From positions 1 through 64,000 of the forward strand of contig REBU01000059.1 in NCBI GenBank assembly GCA_007692585.1: DNA of 64,000 bases. Reading direction: 5' to 3'. This DNA comes from Paracoccaceae bacterium. GTDB lineage: Bacteria; Pseudomonadota; Alphaproteobacteria; Rhodobacterales; Rhodobacteraceae. The notes below the pieces were generated by a model. The model worked only from the letters and a program-made list of their open reading frames with translations, made no database searches and was not told the origin of the DNA. This document shows positions 17,479-27,372 of the stretch, in pieces (position 1 is the first letter of the stretch; each line of letters begins with the position of its first letter). The position numbers were made by a program, and so were the translations under genes.

Positions 17479-19941
17479 ATGTTCACATTCTTTCGCTGGC
17501 TTCTGAGGATTTTCGCAGGGGTCGCGCTGCTGGGCGTGCTGTTCATGATCGGGGCCTACGCGTTTCTGGCGCGATCGCTGCCTAATTACTCCGAAAGCTT
17601 CGCACTTCGAGGCCTGAGCAGCGATGTGGAGATCGTGCGCAATACTCATAACGTGCCACATATTTTCGGCGAAACCGATGCGGATGTATTTTTCGGTCTG
17701 GGGTTTGCACATGCACAAGACCGGCTGTGGCAGATGCAGATGCTGCGCCGCACGGCACAAGGGCGGTTGTCGGAAATGTTCGGGCGCAGGACACTGCGCG
17801 TCGATGAACTGATGCGCAGGCTCGATCTCTACGGGCTGGCACGCAGTTCGGTTGCAGCGCAGGATCCGGAAACTCAGGCGGCACTTACGGCCTATGCCGA
17901 AGGCGTCAATGCCTGGCTGCGACTGACAAATGAACGCGCGCGCGGACGCGGTGCGCCGGAGTTTTTCCTGGTTTCGGCTGAGATGCCGCTTTGGCAGGCA
18001 ACCGATTCCCTCGCGATCCTGAAACTGATGGCGCTGCAGACGAACAGCGCCATAGCGCGTGAAGTGCTGCGTGCCCGCGTCTCGCTGGCTGTGCCGCCTG
18101 AGCGGTTGCGCGATCTGATGCCGGATGCCCCCGGTTCCGGAGTTGCAGCTTTGCCGGGCTATGCGAGTCTCTTTCCCGATCTGCAGCCGGATCTGCAATT
18201 CGCACATCGGCGCGACCCGCTTGATCCGGTCGCTCCGCTGGCCCTTTCAGGGGCCTCCAACAGCTTCGCTGCGGCGCCGTCACGCGCGGCCGGTGACGGG
18301 GCCATTCTTGCCAATGATCCGCATCTGGAACTGACCGCCCCTTCGCTGATGTATCTGGCACGGCTGGAATTGCAGAGCGGCGGCGTCATCGGCGCCAGCA
18401 TACCCGGTGTGCCCGCGATCCTCTCGGGCCGGACCGAGGCTCTCGGCTGGGGGATCACGTCATCCTATCTTGATGATGCCGATATCTTCATCGAAGAGCT
18501 GAATCCTGAGGATCCACTGCAATATCGCAGTCTCGATGGCTGGGCTGAATTCGAGACGCGCGGCTCGATCATCCGTATCAAGGATGAAGACCCGATCACC
18601 CTGACACTGCGCTGGTCGGCAAACGGTCCGGTGCTGTCGGGCGCATTGTTCGATCTTGGCACGATTACGCCGCCTGGCCACGTCGCGACGGTCAGTTGGA
18701 CCGCGCTTGACCCCGCCGACACAACCTTGTCCGCAGCGCATCGCCTGATGCGCGCGCAGACCATCGAGGATGCACTGGAGGCAGGCGAGCAATTCGTAGC
18801 CCCGTCGCAAACACTGATGTTGGCCTCCCGAGACCGCATTGCGATGCAGGTGCTGGGTCGAATGCCGCGCCGCGATGCCAACCATGAAACGCAAGGCCGC
18901 ATGCCATCGCCCGGCTGGCGCGCCGAAAACCGCTGGCTGGGCACCCTGCCCTATTCAGCCAATCCGCGCTTTGTGGACCCTGAAAACGGGATCCTCGGCA
19001 ATACCAATAACAAGATCCTCGAGCGTCCCTTTCCGCTCCATGTCAGCCATGACTGGGGCGACACGCAAAGGATCGAGCGTTTTGCACATCTGATGCGCGC
19101 GCGATCGGTCCACACGCGCGACAGTTTCATCGAGGCGCAACTCGATACGGTCAGCCCTGCCGCGCGCCTGCAATTGCCGCTGGTGGCAGCGGATCTGTGG
19201 TTCTCGGGCGAGGCCGCACCCGCAGGCACCCGCGCCCATCTGCGCCAACGCGCGCTGCGTCTGCTGGCGGATTGGAACGGAGAGATGAACGAGCATCTGC
19301 CCGAGCCACTGATCTATGCGGCCTGGATGCGCGAGTTGAAGTCGCGGCTGATCCGCGATGAACTGGGCCCGCTTGCAGATGCGTTCACCCATGTCGATCC
19401 GATCTTTATCGAGCGGGTGTTTCGCGACACGGACGGGGCCAGCGAGTGGTGCAATATCGTGCAATCCTCGGTGCGCGAAAATTGCACGGATATTGCGATT
19501 TCCGCCCTCGATGAAGCGCTCTTGCGCCTGACCGAGCGCTATGGCGATACTGTGGAAAGCTGGCGCTGGGGCGATGCCCACATGGCAACGCATCGTCATT
19601 CCGTGCTGGGCGAAGTGCCACTTCTGCGGCATTTCGTGAATATTCGGCAATCGACATCAGGCGGGGATCATACGCTCAATCGCGGTCGCACCTCCGGGAT
19701 TGATCCGGAGCCTTTTGCGAATGTCCATGGTGCGGTCTATCGCGGCGTCTATGATTTCGCAGATCCCGAAAGCTCGGTTTTCATCCTGTCCACGGGCCAA
19801 TCCGGCCATCCATTGTCACGCCATTACGACGACCTCGGCGATCTATGGCGACGCGGCGAGTATATTCCCATGACCCTCGACCCCGAACTGGCGCGCGGAG
19901 GAGCTGTGGGCATCACCCGACTGCGCCCAGTCGGCGAATGA
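17479..19941 (+). CDS. penicillin acylase family Ntn-hydrolase
   Basis: The 820-residue precursor has an N-terminal membrane anchor or signal (FRWLLRIFAGVALLGVLFMIGAYAFL). The family start of the alpha chain follows (VEIVRNTHNVPHIFGETDADVFFGLGFAHAQDRLWQMQMLRRTAQG). The likely autocatalytic Ser nucleophile is residue 260, in LSGASNSFAAAPS, where precursor processing would create the beta chain. Other conserved blocks are ILANDPHLELTAPSLMY and GNTNNKI. Substrates in the family include penicillins and acyl-homoserine lactones. The ATG at 17479 has no strong ribosome site. A TTG at 17407 is possible, but its extension is not signal-like. Confidence 0.88.
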   Translation: MFTFFRWLLRIFAGVALLGVLFMIGAYAFLARSLPNYSESFALRGLSSDVEIVRNTHNVPHIFGETDADVFFGLGFAHAQDRLWQMQMLRRTAQGRLSEMFGRRTLRVDELMRRLDLYGLARSSVAAQDPETQAALTAYAEGVNAWLRLTNERARGRGAPEFFLVSAEMPLWQATDSLAILKLMALQTNSAIAREVLRARVSLAVPPERLRDLMPDAPGSGVAALPGYASLFPDLQPDLQFAHRRDPLDPVAPLALSGASNSFAAAPSRAAGDGAILANDPHLELTAPSLMYLARLELQSGGVIGASIPGVPAILSGRTEALGWGITSSYLDDADIFIEELNPEDPLQYRSLDGWAEFETRGSIIRIKDEDPITLTLRWSANGPVLSGALFDLGTITPPGHVATVSWTALDPADTTLSAAHRLMRAQTIEDALEAGEQFVAPSQTLMLASRDRIAMQVLGRMPRRDANHETQGRMPSPGWRAENRWLGTLPYSANPRFVDPENGILGNTNNKILERPFPLHVSHDWGDTQRIERFAHLMRARSVHTRDSFIEAQLDTVSPAARLQLPLVAADLWFSGEAAPAGTRAHLRQRALRLLADWNGEMNEHLPEPLIYAAWMRELKSRLIRDELGPLADAFTHVDPIFIERVFRDTDGASEWCNIVQSSVRENCTDIAISALDEALLRLTERYGDTVESWRWGDAHMATHRHSVLGEVPLLRHFVNIRQSTSGGDHTLNRGRTSGIDPEPFANVHGAVYRGVYDFADPESSVFILSTGQSGHPLSRHYDDLGDLWRRGEYIPMTLDPELARGGAVGITRLRPVGE

Positions 19942-20071
19942 TCCTGCCGTTGCAAACCGGTCACATGTGTCGCGTATTTGATAACCTTCCGTAAGGAAAT
20001 CTATGACACGCTGCGCTGATTTGGTCCTACCGTAGCGCTATGAAACCTGCGGAAAGAAGGAGGAGATTTCC

Positions 20072-21148
20072 GTGCGCAAAATTCTTGCATCCGGGCTGAT
20101 GATACTTGTCGCAAGCCCCGCTGTGTCAGGTGGCATCGAACGCAACCCGCAATCCATGGCGATCCTGTTCCAGGAAGGAGACTACCTTGAACTTGGGGCG
20201 ACATATGGGCGACCGCGTGTCAGTGGGACACTTGGGCCGCTCTTCGGCGGAGGGGCGACAGGAAACATCGCCCGCCGGTTCTACAGCGGATCGCTTTCTT
20301 TCAAGGGCAACATCAACGAACAACTTTCATATGCGCTGATCCTTGATGAGCCCTTCGGTGCCGATACGCTGTATCCAAGTGGATCGGCCTTGGCTGGGTC
20401 AGTCGGCAAGGTCAATAATACAACTCTGACAGGGGTAATGCGCTACAAATTCGGCAACGGTTTCAGCGCGCATGCTGGCTTGAGGTCATCCTGGACGAGC
20501 GGTGAAGTTTCATTGCCGTTTTTTGGTGAATATACCATGTCCACCAACACAGATCAGGCATGGGGCTACCTTATCGGTGCTGCTTATGAAATGCCGGAGA
20601 TCGCTTTACGTGTCGCGCTGACTTATAACTCAAAAATCAAACATAGTTTTACGGCGAACGAGAGCTTTTCACAGACTCCGACAAGCTTTGATACAAATTT
20701 ACCTCAATCGGTTAATCTCGAATTTCAGACAGGCGTAGCTGAAGATACGTTGGTCTTTGGCTCTGTTCGTTGGGTGAACTGGAAAGATTTCGAGATACAA
20801 CCTCCCGTCTATGGGGCGAGCCCAGGTGTGACCAATCCGTTGGTAGAGTACGCGCGAAACTCAACCACGTACACGCTGGGCGTGGGCCGCCGGTTCGATG
20901 AAAACTGGTCCGGTTCGGTTTCTATCGCGCATGACACTGGCAATGGCGGCGTCACTGGCAACCTTGGCCCGGTCGGCAAACGCAATTCAATCGGCCTCGG
21001 CGTGTCCTACACGATGGATGCGATCACGATCAGCGGTGGCGTACAGTATTCGCGTCTTGGCGGCGTGAACACCGTTCAGCCAGTGGGCAGCACTTTCAGC
21101 GGCAACTCCGCTATCGGCGCAGGTATCCGCATCGGATATCGTTTCTGA
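20072..21148 (+). CDS. FadL/OmpP1 family outer membrane transporter
   Basis: The 358-residue protein starts at GTG 20072, behind AGAAGGAGGAG. It has a signal peptide (MRKILASGLMILVASPAVSGG) followed by GIERNPQSMAILF, the FadL-family N-terminus. Alternating amphipathic strands run to the C-terminal GIRIGYRF, an outer-membrane beta-barrel ending in Phe. FadL proteins import long-chain fatty acids or other hydrophobic compounds through a lateral opening. It lies between the penicillin-acylase-family gene and a terminator. Confidence 0.88.
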   Translation: MRKILASGLMILVASPAVSGGIERNPQSMAILFQEGDYLELGATYGRPRVSGTLGPLFGGGATGNIARRFYSGSLSFKGNINEQLSYALILDEPFGADTLYPSGSALAGSVGKVNNTTLTGVMRYKFGNGFSAHAGLRSSWTSGEVSLPFFGEYTMSTNTDQAWGYLIGAAYEMPEIALRVALTYNSKIKHSFTANESFSQTPTSFDTNLPQSVNLEFQTGVAEDTLVFGSVRWVNWKDFEIQPPVYGASPGVTNPLVEYARNSTTYTLGVGRRFDENWSGSVSIAHDTGNGGVTGNLGPVGKRNSIGLGVSYTMDAITISGGVQYSRLGGVNTVQPVGSTFSGNSAIGAGIRIGYRF

Positions 21149-21173
21149 CTTAGATTTGATCTTAACGACTATG

Positions 21174-21205
21174 GCCCCGCCAGTCCCGCACTGGCAGGGC
21201 TTTTT
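21174..21205 (+). terminator. intrinsic terminator of the FadL-type gene
   Basis: GCCCCGCCAG (21174-21183) pairs with CTGGCAGGGC (21191-21200), with one mismatch, then TTTTT. It is 25 bases after the stop codon. Confidence 0.85.
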
Positions 21206-21270
21206 CTTGCCCGCTTGACCATCTCGCGCCCACTCTCTACCCAAAGCACAGCAATTCAGGGACGCCCGCC

Positions 21271-22128
21271 ATGCTCTATCCCACGGCCACAGACTGGCGC
21301 ATCGCACCGCGCAAGAAGGTCATGCTTTTTGGCATGTCGGGCCTTGGCAAGACCCATCTGGCCAATCTTTTGCGCGGTGGCGGTGACTGGTTTCACTATT
21401 CGGTCGATTACCGGATCGGCACGCGCTACATGGGCGAATTCATTGCCGATAACTTCAAGTTCGAGGCGATGAAAGTCCCGCTGCTGCGCGAATTGCTGCT
21501 GACGGATTCGGTCTATATCAGCTCGAACATCACCTTCGATAACCTCGCGCCACTTTCGACCTATCTCGGCAAGCCAGGCGACCCGGACAAAGGCGGGCTG
21601 ACGTTTGATACCTATATGCGCCGTCAGGACCAGCATCGCAGCGCGGAAATCGCGGCGCTCGCAGATACGGCGCATTTCATCGCGCGCGCCGAAGAGCTTT
21701 ATGGCTACCGCAATTTCGTCTGCGACACTGGCGGCTCGATCTGCGAAGTCATTGATCCTGACAACCCGGAAGATCCGCTGATGGCAGAGCTGTCGCGCCA
21801 TGTGCTCCCGATCTGGATCCGCGGCTCTGATGCGCATACGGCGGAACTAGTGCGCCGCTTCGACCGTGCGCCCAAGCCGATGTATTATCAGCCTGATTTC
21901 TTGCGTGACGCATGGGCGACCTACCAGCACGACACCGGGGCTTCCCCGGGGCTGGTCGACCCGGACGCCTTTGTGCGCTGGACCTATGCGCGCGCGCTTG
22001 CGCATCGCGCCCCGCGCTACGCCGCCATGGCGCGCAACTGGGGGATCAGCATCACTGCAGAAGATGTGGCCGGCATCCGCAGCCCTGATGATTTCAATGC
22101 GCTGATCGCCGCGCAGCTGCCAGACTGA
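21271..22128 (+). CDS. P-loop ATPase of unknown function
   Basis: The 285-residue protein has a Walker A motif GMSGLGKTH at residues 21-29, directly after a hydrophobic strand (KVMLF), then a long alpha/beta region with [37 protein letters not shown] and VLPIWIRGS. It looks like a nucleoside/nucleotide-kinase-like P-loop protein, but lacks the residues of a named kinase. The start at 21271 is supported by family-like length, not by a good ribosome site. The metA gene follows after 11 bases, so the two are probably co-transcribed. Confidence 0.75.
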   Translation: MLYPTATDWRIAPRKKVMLFGMSGLGKTHLANLLRGGGDWFHYSVDYRIGTRYMGEFIADNFKFEAMKVPLLRELLLTDSVYISSNITFDNLAPLSTYLGKPGDPDKGGLTFDTYMRRQDQHRSAEIAALADTAHFIARAEELYGYRNFVCDTGGSICEVIDPDNPEDPLMAELSRHVLPIWIRGSDAHTAELVRRFDRAPKPMYYQPDFLRDAWATYQHDTGASPGLVDPDAFVRWTYARALAHRAPRYAAMARNWGISITAEDVAGIRSPDDFNALIAAQLPD

Positions 22129-22139
22129 AGAAGCGTCCC

Positions 22140-23057
22140 ATGCCCATCAAACTGCCAGAAACCCTACCTGCTTTCGACGTGCTCACGCGCGAAGGCGTCA
22201 TGGTGATGTCGGAAACCGCCGCTGCCCGGCAGGACATTCGCCCGCTGCGCATCGGGCTTCTGAACCTGATGCCGAAGAAAATCCAGACGGAGACCCAATT
22301 TGCCCGTCTGATCGGTGCCACGCCTTTGCAGATCGAACTGTCGCTGATCCGCATGTCCGAGCATGAAACCAAGAACACCGCAGCCGAGCATATGGCGGAA
22401 TTCTATCGTCCCTTTTCCGAAGTGAAATCCGAACGCTTCGATGGGTTGATCATCACTGGTGCCCCTATCGAGCATCTCGACTATGCTGACGTCACCTATT
22501 GGGACGAGCTGACCGAGGTCTTTGACTGGACACAAAGCCATGTCCATCAGACGCTTGGGGTGTGCTGGGGCGGTATGGCAATGCTCTGGCATTTCCACGG
22601 TGTGCCCAAGCACATCCTGCCTGCCAAGGCCTTCGGGTGTTTCCGCCATCGCAACCTTGCACCCGCATCGCCCTATCTGCGCGGCTTCTCTGACGATGTG
22701 CTGATCCCGGTCAGTCGCTGGACCGAGTTGCGCCAGAGCGACATTGACAAGGTTGCGGGCTTGCACACGCTGATCGGCTCGGATGAGGTCGGCCCCTGTC
22801 TGATCGAAGACCCGGCACACCGCGCCTTGATGATCCTCAATCATTTCGAGTATGACAGCACGACGCTGAAAGAGGAATACGACCGCGACATCGAAGCAGG
22901 CCGGTCCATTCATGTGCCGCTGAATTACTATCCTGACGACGATCCGTCCAAACTTCCGCTCAATCGCTGGAGAAGTCATGCGCATCTTCTATATGGAAGC
23001 TGGATCAACCAGATATATCAGACCACACCTTATGACCTGTCTTGCATCGGCCAGTAA
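22140..23057 (+). CDS. metA: homoserine O-acyltransferase MetA (probably acetyl-specific)
   Basis: The 305-residue protein activates homoserine for methionine synthesis. It has the MetA block [26 protein letters not shown], the catalytic Cys in [10 protein letters not shown] and His in [10 protein letters not shown]. Residue 111 is Glu ([10 protein letters not shown]), the acetyl-CoA-specific residue seen in Bacillus cereus MetA; E. coli, which uses succinyl-CoA, has Gly there. I therefore infer O-acetylhomoserine as product. It is 11 bases downstream of the ATPase gene and its last 26 bases overlap the proposed start of the hydrolase gene. Confidence 0.93.
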   Translation: MPIKLPETLPAFDVLTREGVMVMSETAAARQDIRPLRIGLLNLMPKKIQTETQFARLIGATPLQIELSLIRMSEHETKNTAAEHMAEFYRPFSEVKSERFDGLIITGAPIEHLDYADVTYWDELTEVFDWTQSHVHQTLGVCWGGMAMLWHFHGVPKHILPAKAFGCFRHRNLAPASPYLRGFSDDVLIPVSRWTELRQSDIDKVAGLHTLIGSDEVGPCLIEDPAHRALMILNHFEYDSTTLKEEYDRDIEAGRSIHVPLNYYPDDDPSKLPLNRWRSHAHLLYGSWINQIYQTTPYDLSCIGQ

Positions 23058-23988
23058 AGTCGCAGGAATTTTCCTGATCAGCACGATTTTCGTGTCCTGC
23101 TCGCCGCGGATGGAGGACCAGATGGCCCAAGCCGACACAGTGCCCGAAGGGGCCTTCATCGATCTGGCAGAGGGGCGGATTCATGCGGTCGTGCGCGGAT
23201 CGGGGCCGGATCTGGTCATGATCCATGGGGCTAACGGCAATGCGCGCGATTTCAGCTTCGACCTGATGGACCGGATGAGCGCGGAATTTCGCGTGATCGC
23301 CCTTGATCGTCCGGGGTTCGGTTTCTCGGACGATTTCGGTGGCCCGGAAAGCCCGATTGTCCAGGCCGACATCTTGCGCCAGGCGGCAAGTGCGCTCGGG
23401 GCTGAGACGCCGATTGTGGTTGGACATTCCTATGGCGGTGCCGTCGCCCTTGCCTGGGCACTGCGCGCGCCTCAGGATGTGGCAGGTCTGACCCTGCTTG
23501 CCCCTGTGACCCATCCTTGGGACGAAAGCCTTGGTCTGTGGTACCAGATCAGCGCCTCCTGGCTTGGCCAGTATCTCGTTCTGCCACTGGTCGCAGCCCT
23601 TGCGCCGCGCAGTTCTGTGGAAAATACCTTGGCCGGGGTCTTCGCACCCGATGCTGTGCCAGAGGGGTATCTTGACCATCTCGGGGTGTCGCTGACGATG
23701 CGCCACGCACAGCTGGCGCTGAATGCCCGGCAGGTCAACAGCCTGAACGGCTATGTCGAAGCGATGGCGCCCGGATATCCTGCGCTGACAATGCCGATAG
23801 AAGTGCTGCATGGAACCGAAGACGAGACTGTGCTGCTGGATATCCACTCGGCCAAACTGGCTGCCCAAGTCGAGAGCGCGTCACTGACCGTCATGGAGGG
23901 CACTGGCCACATGCCCCATCACGCCCAGCCTGAAACAGTCGTCGACGCGATCCGACGCACCGCTCAGCGCGCCGGGATCCTGCAATAA
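23032..23988 (+). CDS. lipoprotein-like alpha/beta hydrolase
   Basis: The 318-residue protein (start at 23032) has a hydrophobic leader ending in FVSCSPRM, which could be a lipobox. An alpha/beta hydrolase core follows: [14 protein letters not shown] (oxyanion region), [15 protein letters not shown], nucleophile elbow VGHSYGG (Ser), Asp in [11 protein letters not shown] and His in [11 protein letters not shown]. The substrate is unknown. The start is uncertain. The ATG at 22978 has a GGAGAAG site but is embedded in metA, and ATG 23121 follows GGAGG but would remove the leader. I chose 23032 because the leader looks real. Confidence 0.82.
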   Translation: MTCLASASKVAGIFLISTIFVSCSPRMEDQMAQADTVPEGAFIDLAEGRIHAVVRGSGPDLVMIHGANGNARDFSFDLMDRMSAEFRVIALDRPGFGFSDDFGGPESPIVQADILRQAASALGAETPIVVGHSYGGAVALAWALRAPQDVAGLTLLAPVTHPWDESLGLWYQISASWLGQYLVLPLVAALAPRSSVENTLAGVFAPDAVPEGYLDHLGVSLTMRHAQLALNARQVNSLNGYVEAMAPGYPALTMPIEVLHGTEDETVLLDIHSAKLAAQVESASLTVMEGTGHMPHHAQPETVVDAIRRTAQRAGILQ

Positions 23989-24011
23989 TCATGGTCTCGC
24001 GGAGCCGTCAC

Positions 24012-24041
24012 GGGGCGCGCGCGCTGTTGGCGCGCCCCTTT
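24012..24041. terminator. convergent terminator-like hairpin
   Basis: GGGGCGCGC (24012-24020) and GCGCGCCCC (24030-24038) form a perfect 9-base stem followed by a short TTT run. It lies between the convergent hydrolase gene and pepF. Confidence 0.65.
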
Positions 24042-24045
24042 GCGC

Positions 24046-25854
24046 TTACGCGTCCATTGCTTCCAACTCGTCAATGAAGCCTTCGATCATTGCGAGCCCC
24101 TTGTCCCAAAAGGCGGGGTCTGACGCGTCCAGCCCGAACGGCGCCAGCAACTCCTTGTGATGCTTGGAGCCGCCTGCTTTCAGCATGTCGAAATACTTCT
24201 CCTGAAAGCCCTCGGGCGCATCCTCATAGGCGGCGTAAAGCGCGTTCACCAGCCCGTCGCCAAAGGCATAGGCATAGACGTAGAAGGGGGAATGGACGAA
24301 ATGCGGGATATAGGCCCAGAAGGTCTCATAGCCGTCCATATAGGTGAAAACCGGCCCGAGGCTCTCGGCCTGAACCGACATCCACAGCGCATTGATGTCT
24401 TCCGGCGTCAATTCACCCTCACGCCGCGCCGCATGCAGCTTGCACTCGAAGTCATAAAAGGCGATCTGGCGCACCACCGTGTTGATCATGTCCTCGACCT
24501 TGCCCGCCAGCAGAACCTTGCGTTCCTCTGTGCTCTTGGCATTGGCCAGCATCTGCCGGAATGTCAGCATCTCGCCAAAGACTGACGCGGTTTCAGCGAG
24601 CGTCAGCGGGGTCGAGGACAGCAATTCGCCCTGCCCGGCCGCCAGCCGCTGATGCACCCCATGGCCCAACTCATGCGCCAGCGTCATCACATCACGCGGT
24701 TTGCCCAGATAGTTCAGCATCACGAACGGATGCGCATCTGTGACTGTTGGATGCGCGAAAGCCCCCGGCGCCTTTCCCGGCTTCACAGCCGCGTCAGTCC
24801 AGCCTTGGGTGAAGAAGGGCTCGGCAAGCTCGGCAAGCTGCGGCGAGAAGCCCGCATAGGCGTCCAGAACGGTGCTGCGCGCCTCATCCCAACTGATCTT
24901 GCGCGGCGCTTCCATGGGCAGCGGCGCGTTGCGGTCCCAGACCTCCAGCGTTTCCAAGCCCAGCCATTTCGCCTTGAGTGCATAATAACGATGCGACAGC
25001 CGCGGATAGGCGGCGACAACCGCGTTGCGCAGGGCCTCGACCACTTCCGGCTCGACATGGTTCGACAAATGCCGCCCCATCTGGGGCGTGGGTATCTTGC
25101 GCCAGCGATCCTCGATCTCTTTTTCTTTCGCCAATGTGTTATGAACACGCGCGAAGAGCTTGATATTCTTTCCAAACACCTCCGCCAAGGCCCGTGCCCC
25201 GGCTTCGCGCTGTGCGCGGTCAGGGTCGGTCAGCAAGTTCAGGGTCGCTTCCAGACCAAGCGGTTCCGCTTCGCCCGACACGTCGAATTCCAGCCCAGCC
25301 ATGGTTTCGTCAAATAATCTGTTCCATGCAGATGCCCCCACAACAGACTGATCGTGAAGGAATTTTTCCAGCTCATCGGAAAGCTGATAGGGGCGCATTG
25401 CGCGCATGCGCTCGAATACGGGCCGATAGCGCGCAAGCCCGGTATCTGCGTCAAAAAGCGCACTGAAACCCTTATCGTTTATACGATTCATCTCAAGCGA
25501 GAAAAATACCAGTGGCGTTGTGGCATTGGTCACGCGGTCCTGCGCATCGGACATGAATTTCGCACGTTCAGGATCGATGGTGTTCTGGTAATACCGCAGC
25601 CCGGCATAGGACATAAGCCGGCCTGCGATGATGTCGATCTTCTCATAGCGCTGCACACATTCGAGCATCCCTGACGCATCGACCTGCGCGAGCTTTCCCT
25701 CATAAGCCTCTGCAAAGGATATACATTCCTGCTCCAGCCACTTGAAGTCCCGCGTCAATTCGGGCGCATCCGGTGCGGAATAAAGCGCGCTGAAATCCCA
25801 TTCGGGAAGGTCACCGAATTCGGTCTTGGTGCTGGATTGTTGATCAAGTGGCAT
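24046..25854 (-). CDS. pepF: oligoendopeptidase F (M3 family)
   Basis: The 602-residue protein carries the M3 zinc-metallopeptidase motif HELGHGVHQ followed by the third ligand region TLAETASVFGEML, and matches the PepF/M3 clade-2 oligoendopeptidases that degrade peptides of about 5-20 residues in the cytoplasm. C-terminal features FVHSPFYVYAYAFGDGLVNALY are family-typical. AGGAG lies upstream of the ATG. It follows the DUF4389 gene at a 57-base distance on the same strand. Confidence 0.95.
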   Translation of the reverse strand: MPLDQQSSTKTEFGDLPEWDFSALYSAPDAPELTRDFKWLEQECISFAEAYEGKLAQVDASGMLECVQRYEKIDIIAGRLMSYAGLRYYQNTIDPERAKFMSDAQDRVTNATTPLVFFSLEMNRINDKGFSALFDADTGLARYRPVFERMRAMRPYQLSDELEKFLHDQSVVGASAWNRLFDETMAGLEFDVSGEAEPLGLEATLNLLTDPDRAQREAGARALAEVFGKNIKLFARVHNTLAKEKEIEDRWRKIPTPQMGRHLSNHVEPEVVEALRNAVVAAYPRLSHRYYALKAKWLGLETLEVWDRNAPLPMEAPRKISWDEARSTVLDAYAGFSPQLAELAEPFFTQGWTDAAVKPGKAPGAFAHPTVTDAHPFVMLNYLGKPRDVMTLAHELGHGVHQRLAAGQGELLSSTPLTLAETASVFGEMLTFRQMLANAKSTEERKVLLAGKVEDMINTVVRQIAFYDFECKLHAARREGELTPEDINALWMSVQAESLGPVFTYMDGYETFWAYIPHFVHSPFYVYAYAFGDGLVNALYAAYEDAPEGFQEKYFDMLKAGGSKHHKELLAPFGLDASDPAFWDKGLAMIEGFIDELEAMDA

Positions 25855-25911
25855 GGCGTACTCCTGTCTGTTGACTGACAGTTAGGCCGCTCCAGCCACG
25901 CCCGCAAGGCT

Positions 25912-26202
25912 TCAATCCATTTCCTGAAACGGCCACGGTTTTGTGTCGGTCGCAATCGCCATATAGCGCGCAGCCTTGGCCACCCAGTCACCTACCATGC
26001 AACCAAAGTCGGCCAGCCTTCGATTAGGCTGGCGCTGATCCACCAGAATAATGATGAATTGCACAACGGCCACAAAAAACAGGACCGATTGCGCAAGCGA
26101 AACCATAGCGCCGATGATCAGTGTGAAGATGAGGCGCTTCCAGAGCGCCTCTTGGGGCTTGTCGGGGCTTGTCGTCGGTTGGTGGTCCTGAATTTCCGGC
26201 AT
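25912..26202 (-). CDS. DUF4389 membrane protein
   Basis: The 96-residue protein has one or two hydrophobic segments (LIFTLIIGAMVSLAQSVLFFVAVVQFIIILVD), followed by RQPNRRLADFGCMVGDWVAKAARYMAIATDTKPWPF, typical of DUF4389. The start at 26202 (MPEIQDHQP) follows AGGAG at eight bases. It is 13 bases after anmK on the same strand. No function is known. Confidence 0.8.
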   Translation of the reverse strand: MPEIQDHQPTTSPDKPQEALWKRLIFTLIIGAMVSLAQSVLFFVAVVQFIIILVDQRQPNRRLADFGCMVGDWVAKAARYMAIATDTKPWPFQEMD

Positions 26203-26215
26203 GGCCTGTCTCCTG

Positions 26216-27307
26216 TCAGGGGGCGCTGATCTGCCCACCGCCCACCGCGGCCGCGACCCCCGTCGTCGTGGGGCAGGACGTCGGCAGGCCGCGCGCCACG
26301 CGCATGGCCAGATACCCGAAAGCCTGCGCCTCGATCATGTCGCCGTCAAGCCCGACCGCTTCGATCGGCGCGACAGGGGCGGGCAGATGTGCGCCAAGCC
26401 GCGCCATCAGGTCGTGATTATGCCGCCCGCCTCCACAGACCAGAACCTGCGCAGGCACTTGTGGCAGATGATCGAACCCCGCCGCGACCGAGGCCGCGAC
26501 GCATTCGCTCAGTGTCGCCAGCGCATCTGATGTGTCCAGATGCGCAACCCGCGCACCCAGCCCCGGAAATTCGCGGTCGAGCGATTTAGGCGGCACGCGC
26601 AAGAAATAGCCCTCATCCAGAAAATCGCGCACGATCTCAAGGGCAGGCGTCCCGGCGGCGGCCTGCGCGCCGCCCTCATCTCGCGCAAGGCCAAGGCGCG
26701 TATGGCACAGATCATCCATCGGGGCATTGGCAGGCCCTGTGTCGAAAGCCAGCAGCGCGCCATGACGTTCTGGCGCATTATGGCGTGGGTCCACCCAGGT
26801 CAGATTGCCGACCCCCCCGAGGTTCAGGAAAACCAGCGGCGCATCGGCCCCGATATGGCGTGCCAGCGCAAAATGATAGAATGGCGCCAGCGGCGCGCCC
26901 TGGCCCCCCAGTTTCACGTCCGAATTACGGAAATCCCACACCACCGGCAGGCCGCAGACCAGCGCCAGCACATCGCCCGACCCCGCCTGATGCGTGCCGC
27001 GCCCGCGCGGGTCATGGGCGAGCGTCTGGCCGTGGAAACCGACGAGGTCGATGTCGTCAAACCGGGCAATGATTTCGGCATGGGCAGTCTCGACGATCTC
27101 GGCGGCCTCCTCGACACCCGGCGCATCGGGCCAAAGCCCCATGGCCGCACGCAACACCGCGCGTTCAGCTTCGGTGTAGGGGCGAAAGGCCGTAGGGCCG
27201 AACCCTGCGATCTGCTCGCCATCCGTGTCGATCACAGCGGCATCCACCCCGTCAAACGAGGTGCCCGACATCAGCCCCAGCACCCGTTTTGTCCCGCTTT
27301 TCAACAT
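26216..27307 (-). CDS. anmK: anhydro-N-acetylmuramic acid kinase
   Basis: AnmK converts anhydro-MurNAc, recovered from peptidoglycan turnover, to MurNAc-6-phosphate. The 363-residue protein starts [30 protein letters not shown], the characteristic ASKHA phosphate-1 motif. It also contains [38 protein letters not shown] and the C-terminal [11 protein letters not shown]. It is divergent from tyrS with a 65-base intergenic region, the arrangement seen in many Rhodobacteraceae. Confidence 0.94.
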   Translation of the reverse strand: MLKSGTKRVLGLMSGTSFDGVDAAVIDTDGEQIAGFGPTAFRPYTEAERAVLRAAMGLWPDAPGVEEAAEIVETAHAEIIARFDDIDLVGFHGQTLAHDPRGRGTHQAGSGDVLALVCGLPVVWDFRNSDVKLGGQGAPLAPFYHFALARHIGADAPLVFLNLGGVGNLTWVDPRHNAPERHGALLAFDTGPANAPMDDLCHTRLGLARDEGGAQAAAGTPALEIVRDFLDEGYFLRVPPKSLDREFPGLGARVAHLDTSDALATLSECVAASVAAGFDHLPQVPAQVLVCGGGRHNHDLMARLGAHLPAPVAPIEAVGLDGDMIEAQAFGYLAMRVARGLPTSCPTTTGVAAAVGGGQISAP

Positions 27308-27372
27308 GGGCTTTCCCTTGCACCCTGACCCCGATATAGATCGCCCTATTCTGCCAGCCGGGACAAGCGAAA

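Noticed and set aside
16504-18207. 567-residue open frame on the minus strand that extends the dehydrogenase
   Set aside because: The part upstream of 17382 runs antisense through the penicillin-acylase-family gene and has no family-like sequence; the Rossmann start and ribosome site fix the start at 17382.
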